A stretch of DNA of 64,000 bases from Epiperipatus broadwayi. Its lineage: Eukaryota; Onychophora; Udeonychophora; Euonychophora; Peripatidae. The DNA lies in assembly GCA_028023455.1 (NCBI GenBank), contig JAQFVV010012405.1, positions 5,167,334 through 5,231,333 on the forward strand, in the 5' to 3' direction. Both the position numbers and the translations under genes were made by a program. Positions 1 through 12,509 of the stretch are shown one piece after another. A model generated the notes under the pieces. The model was not told the origin of the DNA. It saw only the letters and a program-made list of their open reading frames with translations, and searched no databases. The number at the start of each line of letters is the position of its first letter. Position 1 is the first letter of the stretch.

Positions 1-1350
1 GTATTTAGGAACCTCGGCGATAGGCAAAGCTATTTATTTGCCTAGCCAAGCATAGTAGAATCCATCAAATTCATATGACTTTTAGCTTGAGCATGTTCAA
101 ACTTCTCCATGATTTTGAAGACGACAGTTGTCTAACTTTTTGGAATAAAATCTCCACAAGCAAAATCTGAAAGAGTTTTCCAAAGAGAAATCTGAATGCC
201 AGCAAGAAAACTCTGAATGCCAGCCAGAAAACTTAGAATCCAAGTCTTTTGTTCTCATTTCTATTTATACCCTCTTTATCAGCTACCTTCTATTGTTTGT
301 ATAATCTTAGATAAGCCCACCCCCACTCTTTGTTTCAAGGTAACATTTTCTAAAAATAACTTTTACTTTTTTCTTCTAAATTTCTTTCTTTAAAGTTTGA
401 ATTTTAGTAATTAAAAAAGAAAGAGAAAGCCATCTTTAATTTGCCTTGAATGGGCTAACTAATTACAAGCATACATTCTCTCAAAATCAAATCATACTAA
501 ATATTTTAACAAGAAATTAACAAAAAATATATTCTTATTTTTTTATAGTAAAGTAAGCATTTTTAAAATAAGCATTTTATTTCAGTAGAATTTTGCATTA
601 ACTCATATATATATATACGCTTGACGTATATATATGTTTGACTAATAGGTTTTACAAGTAATTTTTATTAACAGAAATTTAATCTTAGAATGGGATTTAT
701 TTAAAATGAAATAGTTAAATGCAAAACCCTGCTGATATTGGACTATAAACTTAATTCAGGTCTATAATACTAACTAAGTTTATAGAAGGCTGTGAAGCAT
801 GGATCGGACTTCAGATCCATTGCTTCACTGCCAATGAGAGTGAACCTGCAGATTGATTGATAAAATTTTAAACATGGTATGGTGACCAAATAATGAATGT
901 TTTATGAAATATGATTGCTGAAAACATCATTCTCAGATTTTTTCATTATCTTTCTAAGTACTATTGAGATTGATAGGACAATTTTTGGAATGGTGCCTTC
1001 AGTCTACATAAATTTACTGAAAAAATTTTAATTCTATTATGCTATATCTTTGTGACATAATAAATATATTAAAACTGTTCTTTTTATATCATTTCAGTAT
1101 TTTATATATACAATATATATGCATATAATATATGCTAGATGATATCTCTATAAAGTATTTTAAATGCTCCATAACTAATTACTTTTAGCTACACTCTCCC
1201 TTTAAATAAGGAAAGGCTTGAATTTTTTTCATGTTGAAGAGACATGTTATCAATCAAATTAATTCACAGCATTTCTAACAGTTTACAAGTTGATTGTAAT
1301 CATATCAAAAACACAATGCGTTAATTTGATTTTCATACTCAGGAGTTTAT
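1..1350. other. AT-rich sequence without recognised gene
   Basis: I see no coding region here. Positions 195-234 carry a short tandem duplication of a roughly 20-bp unit (GAATGCCAGC followed by AAGAAAACTCT, repeated with one change). Positions 788-832 form a hairpin listed separately. The rest is unstructured AT-rich DNA with short TA runs near 605-635 and 1105-1135. Confidence 0.5.
788..832. other. short stem-loop
   Basis: A GTGAAGCA-TGGATC arm pairs with GATCCA-T-TGCTTCAC around an 8-nt loop, with a further GGC/GCC pairing outside a T-T mismatch. The stem is about 17 bp with one bulge. It is GC-richer than its surroundings. It could be a small hairpin RNA, a decayed palindromic element end, or chance; nothing in the flanks decides. 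Confidence 0.3.
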
Positions 1351-1359
1351 AAGAAGATC

Positions 1360-1438
1360 AAGCACCTGACCTATGAACCCTAGAATCAATCCTGGGTTCT
1401 CTCAATTCCAAGTCAAATGCTTTACCAACTGCACTAAA
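1360..1438 (-). repeat. tRNA-derived SINE fragment
   Basis: Read on the minus strand, the segment begins with an A-box-like TAGTGCAGTTGG (+ strand 1425-1436) followed about 33 bases later by a B-box-like GGATTGATTCT (+ strand 1382-1392). That order and spacing are those of an internal pol III promoter in a tRNA head. The arms do not form a good cloverleaf, so this is a decayed SINE or tRNA retrocopy, not a tRNA gene. No clear poly-A tail or target duplication was found. Confidence 0.4.
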
Positions 1439-1439
1439 T

Positions 1440-2700
1440 ATGATATTCACAAATGGTATTTGGAATCAAAGTTAATAAATGAAAACCATATTTTAGTATT
1501 TTCTATTATAAATTTAAATTTCAGTATTATTAAAAATTACCTAATTTAAAATAAACAGGCTGATCTCTTATACTTCATATATTTCAACTGTTTAACCTTA
1601 TTAAATATGCTACAAATTTAAATGCTTGTTTCTTATGTCAGAATGGTGCAAGAACTGCTAGTTTCAAGTAATGAATTTTATTTTGAAGTGTATGAATATG
1701 TTAATACACAACTGTATTTTGATTCTGCATTTAAATCAATCATGTAGTTTGAACATTTATTAGGCAATGCAGAAACAGAAGGTCTTTATATTTCAAAATT
1801 TAGATGCATGTTCAGTTATTATAAATGCTAAATTAAATGTATCATCTTAACTAATTTATTTTATAAATGAAATTATTGATTGATGTTTCAGTCAGGTTGA
1901 ATGCCAGCCTGTAAGCAATTGGTCAGAGAAATCCAGAAGAAATGCTATAATCATATTTTTTTAAAATTGCATTTTGTACAGCCATCTATTGAGATATTTC
2001 ATTGGGTTTTTTTTATTTTTTTTTAAATTAGTGTAGTTTTAAAATATTGATGTTTTAAATTTTTAAAAAATCAAAGGTAGCCATTATAACCGAATAGTGG
2101 CAAAAGCAAACACCCATCTTTTTTTCTTTGATTGCCTTATTTCTTTCATTATCAGTGTCGACAATATTTGCGATGTTGTTTGGAGCATTTTGGAATAATT
2201 ATACGCATTTTTTAAAAAAAAAAACAATTATTAAAATTTGTTATTATTTTTATATATTATTTGCGTAATAAGTATTAAAAATCAAAAGTATATATTATTA
2301 CATTATTATTTATATGTATATATTTTATCATTGCTTTCTGCTCATCTCACCTTATAAAAATTATTGCTAATACGTCACTGCTGACATAGTCATAGAATAT
2401 TTTGAGATATTCTAAAAATTAAAAAAAATGTTAATACTTTAATGCAGAATTTGATAAATTGATCAAAGATCATCTTTTATTTCTTTGCATTTTAAATATA
2501 AATTTCAATTAAAAAAGATTTGGTTCATTTTATAAATCATTCAGTTTTGCCAACAATTAAATGACGAATTTATGAATTGTTATAATTGCCAATTAAGTTC
2601 AGTAGGAATTTTTAGAATTTTTTTATTTGCAAACATCAAGTTCAATTTATTAAATTCTGATATAGAATGACAGCCTAATATTAAAATAAAAGTTGGAAGC
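1440..2700. other. AT-rich sequence, nothing recognised
   Basis: Long A and T runs (for example near 2010, 2060 and 2215), no sustained open frame, no inverted repeat of note. I see no gene. Confidence 0.5.
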
Positions 2701-2721
2701 TTACAAATAGTCTCACCAGGG

Positions 2722-2985
2722 AGAAAAGAAAATGGGTTCTTGATTTATATGCTGAGTTTGCTTAGTGGTTTAAAAATAAGGGGAGTTAGATATAAAGACC
2801 ATAGAGTTGACAAAGATGTTGTGGAAATGGGATGGAGCAGGATAGAAAAGAATTTAGGAAAAACTTAAGGTGGAGAATGGAAGTGGAATGTAAGGTGGCT
2901 AACAGGTTTCTCTAGGTATAGTGGCTGAGAGATTCCTGACTCTGAGAAAGGAAAAGCTACAGTGTATCACATCACATCAGTGAAT
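2722..2985 (+). mobile_element. 3' end of a non-LTR retrotransposon (copy 1 of the 63-kb family)
   Basis: This stretch aligns base by base with 62,940-63,175: both hold the same ATATAAAG-CCATAGAGTTGACAAAG block, the TGGAAATGGGATGGAGC block, the GGTGGCTAACAG/TTTCTC block and the GAGAGATTC-TGACTC block. Both end in a short ACATC-type tandem tail (ACATCACATCA). It is therefore a 5'-truncated copy keeping only the final part of the ORF and the 3' UTR. It is too short and mutated to code. The shared tail motif suggests the simple-repeat 3' ends typical of several non-LTR families. Confidence 0.75.
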
Positions 2986-3454
2986 TTACTCAAGGAAATC
3001 AGTTCTTTAACATAGTGGAAGAGTTGTTTTTTTTTTGTTTTTTGCCTTGAAAATATTTTTTTTTTAAAATTTAAAATATTTTCATTATTCTATTATTTGA
3101 CAGCATATATTTTTATAATTTAGTTTGAATGTGATAAGTATGATTGGTTACTTTGGAAACTAAGATATCTTACATCAGAATTCTATTTTAAATGTCTATA
3201 CAAAGTTTCAAAACTGCTCTACAAATTGATTTGTCACATTTCAAGAAAGTCAGTAATACAAGATATCCTTAATAACACAATTTTTTGAGAGTGAGTTTCT
3301 GTTTTTAATCTAGTGCTTTCTCTGATTTTATACTATTATATTAGCAGCAACAGTAACCAATTTGTAAGTGAATATGACTATTCCAACTCCAAGAAAAAAA
3401 TAGAAAAATTATTGTAGAGATGAGTTTATAATCATTATAAAATCTGCAAAACAT

Positions 3455-4078
3455 AAATGAGTCTTATGATGAGTTAGAAGAAGTTAACAGTTACAAATAC
3501 CTTGGTCAGATTATTAATACTGATGGAAACATAATGGATGAAATTAATCATAGAATTATAATTGGTTGGAGTGCTTTTGGTAGAAATAATTTGATACTAA
3601 AAGGAAATATGCCTATGTGTTTGAAAAGGAAGGTTTTTAATAAATGTGTTTTACCAGTTCTTACTTATGGATCTGAGACTTGGACACTTAATAAAAGAGC
3701 AACACAGAGACTTCAGACCACTCAAAGAAATATGGAGAGATGCATGTTGGGAGTAACAAGAAGAAATTGAAAACACAATGTATGGGTAAGAGAACAAACA
3801 GGTGTTACTGACCTCATTGAAAAAATTAAAAGACTGAAGTGGAGTTGGACTGGACATATTGCTAGAAGAGATGATAATAGATGAACAATTGAAATCTTAA
3901 ACTGGATTCCAAGAGATTTTAAAAGACCAGAAAGAGACCACATGAGAGATGAATGGATAAAATAAGAAAGGGTGCAGGGGTGATGTGGAGAAGAGAAGGT
4001 TAAAGATCGGAGAAGTTGGATTGAACTTGGAGAGACTTTCATCCTGCAGTGAATTGATAATGGTTGATGATGATGTTT
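3455..4078 (+). pseudogene. RTE-type non-LTR retrotransposon, C-terminal fragment
   Basis: The fragment carries the well-known C-terminal part of RTE-like reverse transcriptases: a YKYLGQII block, an AFGRNN/LKRKVFN-CVLPVLTYGSETW block at about 3570-3690, then the QR-MERCMLGV block (3720-3765) and a WTGHIARR block near 3850. An open frame of 78 codons runs 3534-3770; after that stops and frameshifts interrupt the reading. The catalytic RT motifs and the endonuclease are missing (5' truncation). The 3' end is a GATGATGATG simple repeat at about 4063-4076, typical of RTE tails. Sister copies lie at 7.76-8.59 kb (-) and 26.7-28.8 kb (+). Not functional. Confidence 0.85.
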
Positions 4079-4079
4079 T

Positions 4080-5800
4080 ATCATCACAACTTCAAGTTTT
4101 AAGATGTGAACTAGGAAATATTTTTTTTACTAATTTCTATTAGTTATTTATTTATGTATGTATTACTAGTAAGTTATAAAACAACGGCTGTGGTAATATA
4201 CTATAATTAGTTTGTTTCCACCAGTGGTCTAACAATTATTACATTAGCGACTCATACTTAAGACTTTGGATTTAAGGTCAATTAAAGCTTGGAAATTATT
4301 TAATATAGCTGAGACTTAATACTATTAAATTTACAAAGTTCTTTCATATATAGATATCTAGTTATATAGATATAAAATTATAATAAAATATAGCTTTTAT
4401 GTACAGGTGTTGATGGATTTCTATTCAAAGAAATGCTGAAAACTGAATTAAACAATGTTTTAAGTACCCCATTGTAAATTTAAAACTATGGAGATAGTAC
4501 GCAGCATCTTTTGAAACATATTACCTTAATTAAAAGAAAATAAAACTTCTCACTGTTAGGCTTGTATACTGGATTAAAATACAGTAGTATTGATGGGCCC
4601 ATTAATCATTTATTTTTTTAATTAAAATGTGTGTGTGCGTGTGTGTTTTTGTTTTTTTACCGTATGAAGAACCTCAGTACAACGTTGGCATATCTAACTA
4701 CCATGCCCATGATCTGAGTTTGAAAACAACTGAATAAACATGGAAGATTTTTTCAGCAGGCTTGATATTTTTTAAAACAACTAACTGTAGCAAAACCAGA
4801 TAACTATCTAATATTGGTCAATAAATGGGTATCTAGATATTTTTTGTTATAAAGTGAAACGAGGATGGAAAAGCTCTGAAACTTTTATCACCGACAATTA
4901 AAAAACGTTATTTGTACTGCAGTTTACTTCACAATCCCTCTATGAGAAAATTATTGGAGTAGCTTTTGTCTTACATTTACCTTTATCTGTGTGTACACAT
5001 ATACAAGCTCGTGGGTTTATGTTGTTCGGATGCAAATTTTTATTGCCGCCCTTCCAAAACAAAGTATAATAATAATAAATTGAAATTTTCATATAACACA
5101 TAATATAAAAAAAATTATTATAAAAGAACAATACATATAACATATATTTCTATAATAATGTATAAGCATTAGTGACAACATCTACTTTCTACATAATCAT
5201 AGACCTGTCGCTAGTGTGTATTGCACCCCTTGCACTCGGCACGAAACGGGTTTGCACATATACATATCCTTGATCTTGCGTGAATAGTAAAAGTATTGCG
5301 ATTTATTTTTATACTGTCATATTACAAAATTATATTGTGATTATATTTTATATTATAAGAAATCCATTTGTTTTGCGGAAGTAATAATTTTAATTATGAT
5401 CAGATCTTTTTCGAATACTTATTATCATTTTTTTAAACTAATAAAAACAAAAATTACTTTATGTTCGGACATCCACTCATATTAATTCTGCTTGTTTTTG
5501 TTAACACTATAAAAACCAAAGGCAGGTGTTTCTATCCAGATTCATGGTATAATAATCAGTTAACTCTAACAAAACTGATGAATTAGATAACCTTGTCAAA
5601 GTCCGAAATGATGATCCGTAAAGACTATTTCCAAATTTAATTTAGCTGCAGCAATCTGTATGCAACTAGAATTGAAACTGACCACAGATAAAAAGAAGTA
5701 ATAATTCGGTCAAAAAAGACTATAATAAATTTAATTATCGCTTTTATAGTAAAATTTTACAATTTTTGTTAAATGTTTCAATTTAAGCTTACAACAGATA
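4080..5800. other. intergenic AT-rich sequence with a CpG-retaining part
   Basis: No gene recognised. There is a short GT run at about 4629-4648. From about 5180 onward CpG dinucleotides become noticeably more frequent (for instance CTCGGCACGAAACGGG at about 5236), unlike most of the window. No open frame of useful length. Confidence 0.4.
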
Positions 5801-5812
5801 TTATATATATAT

Positions 5813-5903
5813 CATTAAAAAACAGTCAACACATAGAAATTCCCAATATCAATAACAATCAACAATCTTAAGTTGTTGTCAAGGCAACCTTTTTTTAACA
5901 ATA
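5813..5903 (-). repeat. dispersed short TA-tailed repeat, copy A
   Basis: Minus-strand reading: a GGTTGCCTTGACAACA core, then TTGTTGATTG, TTGATATTGG, GTGTTGACTG and a run of T followed by AATGATATATAT. The same order of blocks recurs at 9611-9683, 43,671-43,762 and 50,243-50,452. The element is about 90 bp and abuts a TA tract. It has no coding capacity; class unknown. Confidence 0.6.
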
Positions 5904-5904
5904 C

Positions 5905-7755
5905 ATATATATATATATATAAGCGCTCCGCATTTTATGCATTTATATATGCACGCACAGAAGTATAGATGTGAAGTCGCAACTGATTTTCAGATAATAA
6001 TAGGATTAGTGAATTGTTTTTGCAACCTCATTTTTTTTACATTTAAGAATTTTTATTGAACTGAAAAAATAGCTATTACTGAAATTATGAGGAGTACCTT
6101 GTGGTGTAGTGGTTTTTACAAACATTGGACATGCATGAATTAATATTTTGCATTTGCTAGTAAACTCTGAAATTTTATCAGGTTACAAATAGACTTAGAT
6201 TTTTTTTTTGAGATTGAAAACCCAAAACCGGCCTAGCTATGTTTTCCAGTAATGGTTATTAAAATAGAGGATAAAGATCTCAGATAATGTATTGACTATT
6301 AAAAAAATACAATTGTAATATAATGTGGCCTTCACTATTCATCAGGGTTGGTGACATACTCCTACAGGCAATTTATTTCATTCTTTTATCTTTTTATTCA
6401 TGATTGTATATAAATATAAACAATGCATAATGCTAGCTTAAATCTATATGTAATAATTAAATATTTAAGAGACATTCTTTCAGTCACACTCTCTCTTTTA
6501 AATGGATGGCAAAATTCAAGCTATATTTAGAGGGTATGTATGGCTGAAATAATATAGCTAAGAGACATTTAAGATACACACACATGCATATATCTTATGT
6601 ATAACGTTCCTATTGTCTATGTTGTCTGATTGGTGAATTTATGTTTGTCCATAATGCTGTCACATGTCAAATTCACAACCAAGGAAAAATTATATTTATG
6701 TGAAGAAAGTAATTCTGCCATTAATAAAAAACACTTGGAAGAAAATCAGTATATGTGCTTAACTACAGAGGTATAGTATTTAAATTGTGAAAAAAATGTG
6801 AATACAGTACATAAATTCATGTTTTTAATGTAATATTTACTGAGAAGGGAAAAATAGATACAGAAGTACCATATGGTTAGTACATAATTGAAGTCGAAAG
6901 AATGACTTTCCAGATGGTGTACAATCTTTTGTTTAATGTCCATTAAGTTGCTAAAAAAATTTGTTAGAGCAACCAATTAAAAAAAACCCATGGCCTTTTT
7001 AGGCTGGTATATTTATAAAGTTAATCAGAATAGTAATAATTATAATACAGATTTTGAATACTGAAATCAGTCTTCAAGCAATTTGTTTCTGATGAGTGAA
7101 TATTAATTTCATCACAATGTTTCATTGTTCTGAAGTTATAAAAAAATTATTGATGATCACTATATCAAAATAGATATAAAAATATTCAGGACCCAGTCTT
7201 TATTCTATCTCAAGTTTCCATCTACTATAAGATTGAGCAATCAGTAAATTGTAATGCTGTTTAAATTCGTATACAGTGCAGTTCTATCCATAGCTCAAAA
7301 ATAATTTTTAGCTATGGATTTAATAGGGACTACTGTCTAGCATCTATTGTTTGTTTAAGTTGACAATAGATGGCAGATGCGGAGTAAAATAAAAAGTGTT
7401 TGCACCAAAAAGCAGTGTATAAGTTAGTTTCTGTAATATTTTCAAGATTTAATAAAAAGAATTGTTGAATATATACTAACATTATTTCATTTTAAATCCT
7501 GTATGTCTTAGCTCAGAGCTAGAGATCAGAACTAATAATGAAAGACTCACAATCTGATTGAAGCTAAGAAAAATAAAAAATTCTCAATGATTTCATTAGC
7601 TCGTCGTTTTAGTATTTAGCACCTTAAGCAACTTATTATACAATTATTTTAATTCTGTCTAACACAATTCCCATTAAACCTTTAACTGTGCACATAAGAA
7701 ATTGATATTAGCCTTAAAATCATAGCCCTGAAATAATCAATGTCAAACATTATCA
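5905..7755. other. intergenic AT-rich sequence
   Basis: No gene recognised. A TA run lies at 5912-5930. A small hairpin at 7341-7372 pairs CATCTATTGT with ACAATAGATG; the CAATAGATGGC motif also occurs in the Penelope-type ends near 14.6 kb, so this may be a remnant of such an end. Confidence 0.4.
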
Positions 7756-8050
7756 GTTCACTACAGGATGAAGGTCTCTCCAAGTTCATTCCATCTTCTC
7801 TGATCTCTAGCTTCTTTTCTCCACATCACCCCTGCCCACTTTTTTATTTCATCTATCCATCTCACATGTGGTCTCTTTCTCAATCTTTTACAGTCTCTTG
7901 GATTTCAGTTTAAGATTTCAATGGTTCATTTATTCTCATCTCTTCTAGAAATATGTCCAGTCCAACTGCTCTTCGGTCTTTTAACTCTTTCATCAAGGTC
8001 ACTAACACCTGTTTGTTCTCTTATCCATACATTGCATTATCAATCTCTTT

Positions 8051-8346
8051 AAGCCAATAATCATCACATGATCACTATTTCTTATGCTTACTCTTAACTG
8101 TTATTAAAACAGGCAAACCTTTCTATATGTATTGCCACTTAGTGCTCTTTAATCCAAGGCTCCTCACTGATGAGGGCCACAGCCCAGAAGCTAGTCTGGG
8201 AATATTGGATAAGTAGGCACTAGATGGAATTTATAAATAAACCTCCTGGTATCCACTGATTACTCTGGCTTGCGCTGAGTGGCAATATATATATATATAT
8301 ACATATATTTATATATTATATATATACATACAGAGTTTTGCCTGTT
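8051..8346 (+). mobile_element. short hammerhead-ribozyme element, copy 1
   Basis: The element interrupts an RTE copy and is bracketed by a roughly 13-bp duplication (TTATCAATCTCTTT at 8037-8050, TTATCAATCTTTTC at 8347-8360). It has a head of about 55 bp (ATCATCACATGATCAC at its start), then an AAAACAGGCAAA/ATTGCCAC arm near 8106-8142, the hammerhead at 8152-8210, and the inverted arm (GAGTGGCAATATA and GAGTTTTGCCTGTTTT) at 8276-8346 with a TA expansion inside. There is no ORF. Variable-length duplications argue for target-primed insertion, not a cut-and-paste transposase. Sister copies lie at 19.5, 20.5, 24.0 and 32.0 kb. Confidence 0.75.
8152..8210 (+). ncRNA. type-I hammerhead ribozyme-like motif
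   Basis: The conserved core CTGATGA is at 8167-8173. Stem II is GGGC-CACA-GCCC (8174-8185), followed by one extra A and GAAG where the canonical core has GAAA. The short palindromic stem III CTAG leads to the cleavage triplet GTC (8194-8196). Stem I closes as ATCCAA (8152-8157) with TTGGAT (8205-8210), plus TCA/TGG pairs next to the core. A palindromic minimal stem III is known for hammerheads of Penelope-like elements, which act as dimers. The A insertion and the GAAG change probably weaken this copy. Confidence 0.65.
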
Positions 8347-8599
8347 TTATCAATCTTTTCTTCATATTCCTAACATGCATCTCTCCATATTTCTTTGAGT
8401 GGTCTGAAGTTTCTGTAATGTTCTTCCATTAAGTATCCAAATCTCAGAGCCATAAGTAAGAACTGGTATTATACATTTATTAAAAACCTTCCTTTTCAAA
8501 CACATAGACATATTTTCTTTTAGTATCAAGTTATTTCTACCAAAAGCATTCCAACCAAGTTTAATTCTATAATTAATTTCATCTGTCATGTATATGCTT

Positions 8600-9610
8600 T
8601 TGTAATCTTAAAAAGTATTCAAGATTTATGCCAAACTATTTCAAGCAAATTTATTGTTGATTATATAGTTTAAAAGATAATCTTTTACCTATATAAAAAT
8701 ACTACTTCTGATTATAAATGTAAATATAATTATTTTTACAAAAACCATAGGTGCTTTTATTATTTGATCAAGATTGGTTTAAAACAAAACAAATGACCAC
8801 CATTTTACTCATTACCAATTTATGCAATGCCTTTCAGGAACAAATTCTGTAAGTTGGAGCTATTAATAGTTAATAGGTGGTAGTGCTTATTAAATCTATA
8901 CCAGTGGTATACAGCCCATATTTTCTGGATAGTTTTTGGTTTATGATTTTCATCAAAGAGGAATATGGATGATAATCTTATAATATTGTTTAGATTTTTC
9001 AAAATTATTTTATACATTTGCAAAAAGTTCTTATATCAGAATTGACTAAGAACTGATGGAGCATAAATTTAAATTGCTCCATTGAATCTAATAATTAACT
9101 TTGGTACTCTATTTGATACACCACCAGTGTTGATCTGCTATTTTTTTATTTAGAATCTCTCCTGCTTATTTTATTTTCATATTATTTATACATTCCTTCT
9201 AAAGTAAACAAATGCTTTTTTCCTCATTTCTCTATTTTTACAAATTTATGCAATCTATATTTCTTGAAAGTTATTTACAGCTGTAAAAGTCCAAGTATGA
9301 AAACATTATTAAATAGAACTCTACATTTCAAACTAGAAGGTTTTTATTAGACTGTATCTCTGTCCCAAGTCTCAGCTTTAGATTGTGGCTTTATGTCCTT
9401 CTAAAACGACTAAAAGCAATTACTGCATATTAACAGCAGTCTCACACTCGTTCACACAAACACATATTTATTCCATCTTTAAGATAATTTTACATATCTT
9501 AATTCCCATCTATCAGGATTTTGAATTATTTTTTTTGTGATCATAAGACAATCATAACTTTCTTAAGTCTTCATCTATATGTACCCTTAATAATATAAAT
9601 ACATGAAAGC
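8600..9610. other. intergenic AT-rich sequence
   Basis: No gene or repeat recognised; no open frame with recognisable content. Confidence 0.45.
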
Positions 9611-9683
9611 AGTCAATACTAAAACAGTGCCATTCTCAATAACAATCTCACTCTGTTGTCAAGGCAACTGTCCTTAAACAATA
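9611..9683 (-). repeat. dispersed short TA-tailed repeat, copy B
   Basis: Minus-strand reading gives TTGTTTAAGGACAGTTGCC, then TTGACAACAGAGTGAGATTG, matching the core of the copies at 5.8, 43.7 and 50.2 kb. The 3' part is shorter and no TA tail remains. Confidence 0.5.
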
Positions 9684-9689
9684 AAGATG

Positions 9690-10470
9690 GACATCCATCT
9701 TTATATACGGTCTAATATGTTTATATAGACATTAAAGATAGCAACTTGATTACCAAAAAGAAATTATTAATTGAACAATGCTTGAATAAATTTAATTAAA
9801 CAGGTAAATATAACCTGTTCTGAAAGCAGACTAGTAAATAGTCAATTATAACTTTCAAACTACACTCCATCTATATATTACTAAGAGATAAATAGTGTAA
9901 TTTAATAGATAAGGAAGGTCCACTATACAGCAAAGATTATAAAATTATAACTCTTTTACAGATTTACAGATTAGCACTGCTTTCAATCAGACCAGTCATA
10001 TTTATAGCAAGATTTAGACCACATAATTTAAATAAGAATAGCATTTTTGTATCATGAGTTAATTCAAAACTTTACTTAATTAATAAATGAAAAAAACTCA
10101 AAGATTTTCTGGACTATGCAATGGATGCTAATTTAATTTAAGTTCATGAAAATGTTTTTAAAAATAAAATAAAAATTCCTAAAATTTTGACAATTAATGT
10201 TACCATTATTTATTGGAAATTTTATTATGAATTCCACATTGTTAAAATTTTAAAATTAGTGCTGTTCACTGGGAATTTTCAGTACTTCTACCATTAATTT
10301 CATCTATATTCAAGTTATCAAAAAATTATATTATTAATTTTTTATAATTTTAAATTACATTTAAAACATTTTTTTCTCATATAAATATTAAATAAATAAT
10401 TTTTTAAAAATAAGTGAAGAAACTTAGCTATCTGTAAACCTAAAATTAAAAATATTGCATAGAGATCTCT
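9690..10470. other. intergenic AT-rich sequence
   Basis: No gene recognised. Mostly low-complexity A/T sequence leading into the tetranucleotide array at 10,475. Confidence 0.45.
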
Positions 10471-10474
10471 AGTA

Positions 10475-10848
<374 letters not shown>

Positions 10849-10849
10849 T

Positions 10850-12185
10850 AAATAAATAACTTTAAAATTACTGTTAAAATCTATTTATATTTGTTTATTT
10901 TAATGAATTAGAGAAGAAAAATCATTAAGCAGATTAATGTTTTTTTTTAACAGTGCAAAAACAGTTTATATATTGTAACCAAAAGATCCACCCAGACCAT
11001 AACAGACAAAATTAATGATATAACACAAGACTGTTACGATATAATCTGGTCGCAGCCAGGGTACACTGTGAAGACCCATCACAGCATTATATGAAGGTAT
11101 ATTAAATTACCCCAAATAAATTATGTGACTATTTACTTAGTAACCATTTTTACTAATGACTATATTTTAAAACTACACTTCAAAACTTTAAACTAAGAAT
11201 GTTTTATTTACATGAGACTTTATGGTGACCATGGACAAAATGGTATGATCTATGAAACTACTAAAGATTACTTTTTCATAATTAAACGTATGATGCATTA
11301 TATCGATATTAACTATTACATGGTAAATACAGTCCATTTAACAAGACAGTTCAGCATTATAGCATAATTGGTCGCTGCTCAGACAACAATGTTATGTAGG
11401 GTATTTGCTTTGCAAGAAAATGTAATCAACATAAAGTAGATTGTTTCATCATTAATTTAAATTGTCCAATCAAATCAATAGCAATGAGACTCTTATTGTT
11501 ATCGGTAAAGCATAAGTTATATTAGAAATAGGTTCAACCATAATATTAGCTAGCAAACTTATTTATAAATTTTGTTCCCAATATGACAAATATCAATAAA
11601 AGTAACAAATTCTGGATTATATTGTGTAACTAGCAAAGCAAAGCTAAAGTGATGACGGGAGCTAAATGGGATTTTATTATATCCTGTACATCACTAATTA
11701 CCCAAGAAGCAAAAGCATTAAAATACTCCCTTAAAACTCCAGTAAACCTTGTATGCGTAATCAGTGACAATATGTGCTTTAATATGTAATCTATTTAATA
11801 CAGTGGATTCTATGTGTGATAAATAACAATGATACAGTTAGGTTAAATCATAAAATGAACATTTATTTACAACTCAATCAATACTAATACATAATTGATT
11901 AATACAATGATCAATAAATAAATAAATAAATAAAATAAAATACCATAACATGTACTTGTTTCTATACATAGATAATGTACATAAGTTCAAAGCAAACACA
12001 ATATAAGATTTTTTCATAAATGAGTTTGATTTCAGCCCTTATAAGGGAGAGGATGGGTTCAAGCACTTAGTCAATCACATCTCCAATATGTCAATAACAG
12101 AACCCATGAACCTATACTCCAGATCTATAATAATAATAGTAATTTAATACAATGTACAGGCTTACACACACCTGCACATATAATG
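10850..12185. other. intergenic AT-rich sequence
   Basis: No gene recognised. A short AAAT run lies near 11,915-11,940. A GC-richer patch near 12,040-12,120 contains GGTTCAAGC and AACCCATGAACC and may be a decayed SINE, but box spacing is not convincing. Confidence 0.4.
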
Positions 12186-12189
12186 TAAT

Positions 12190-12262
12190 ATATAAGGGAT
12201 TCAAACTCAGACTTTCACATGACTCTGAACTCTCCATGCCATCTCATATTGCTGGGCCAACT
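12190..12262 (-). repeat. tRNA-derived SINE-like segment
   Basis: On the minus strand a GAGTTTGAATCCC B-box-like sequence (12,196-12,208) is preceded by a CAGA/TCTG anticodon-arm-like stem and an A-box-like GATGGCATGGAGAG (about 12,231-12,244). The layout is tRNA-like but acceptor pairing is absent, so I call it a SINE head. It overlaps the left arm of an inverted repeat whose other arm is at 12,448-12,507. Confidence 0.35.
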
Positions 12263-12507
12263 TGATCACACACATGTTGAAAAGATAAATAATCACCAAT
12301 ATATGTATTTCATACTGAATCAGCAATCATCAGTTGGTCCAGATTACCATCTCCACACATATATACAATCAGTGCTCAGCTTTATAATAAAATAGCCAAT
12401 CTTCATACTTTAATGGACAGGCTTCAAACTACTCCAATCCACAACTCTTATTTATCTTTTCAACATGTGTATGATCTGGTGAGTCAGCAATGTGAGATGG
12501 CTTAGAG
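12237..12507. repeat. inverted repeat (about 57-bp arms)
   Basis: The left arm at 12,237-12,293 (GCCATCTCATATTGCTG through TTGAAAAGATAAATAA) is the inverse of the right arm at 12,448-12,507 (TTATTTATCTTTTCAACATG through CAGCAATGTGAGATGGC). The intervening 150 bp is not coding. It may be a folded non-autonomous element. No target duplication was resolved. Confidence 0.6.
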
Positions 12508-12509
12508 AA

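Larger units (their letters stand above)
7762..8596 (-). pseudogene. RTE-type retrotransposon fragment, split by an insertion
   Basis: On the minus strand 8589 down to 8362 reads as a 75-codon RTE segment with GWNAFGRNN, LKRKVFNKC, PVLTYGSEIW and QRNMERCMLG blocks, near-identical to the fragment at 3534-3770. The downstream part (WTGHI-like and following, 3' UTR) resumes at about 8036 and runs to 7762. Between the two halves lies a hammerhead-containing element (8051-8346) flanked by a target duplication. The copy lacks RT catalytic motifs and is dead. The interruption shows that the RTE inserted first. Confidence 0.85.

Noticed and set aside
3651-4087. Minus-strand frames at 3.65-4.09 kb
   Set aside because: They are antisense shadows of the plus-strand RTE fragment.
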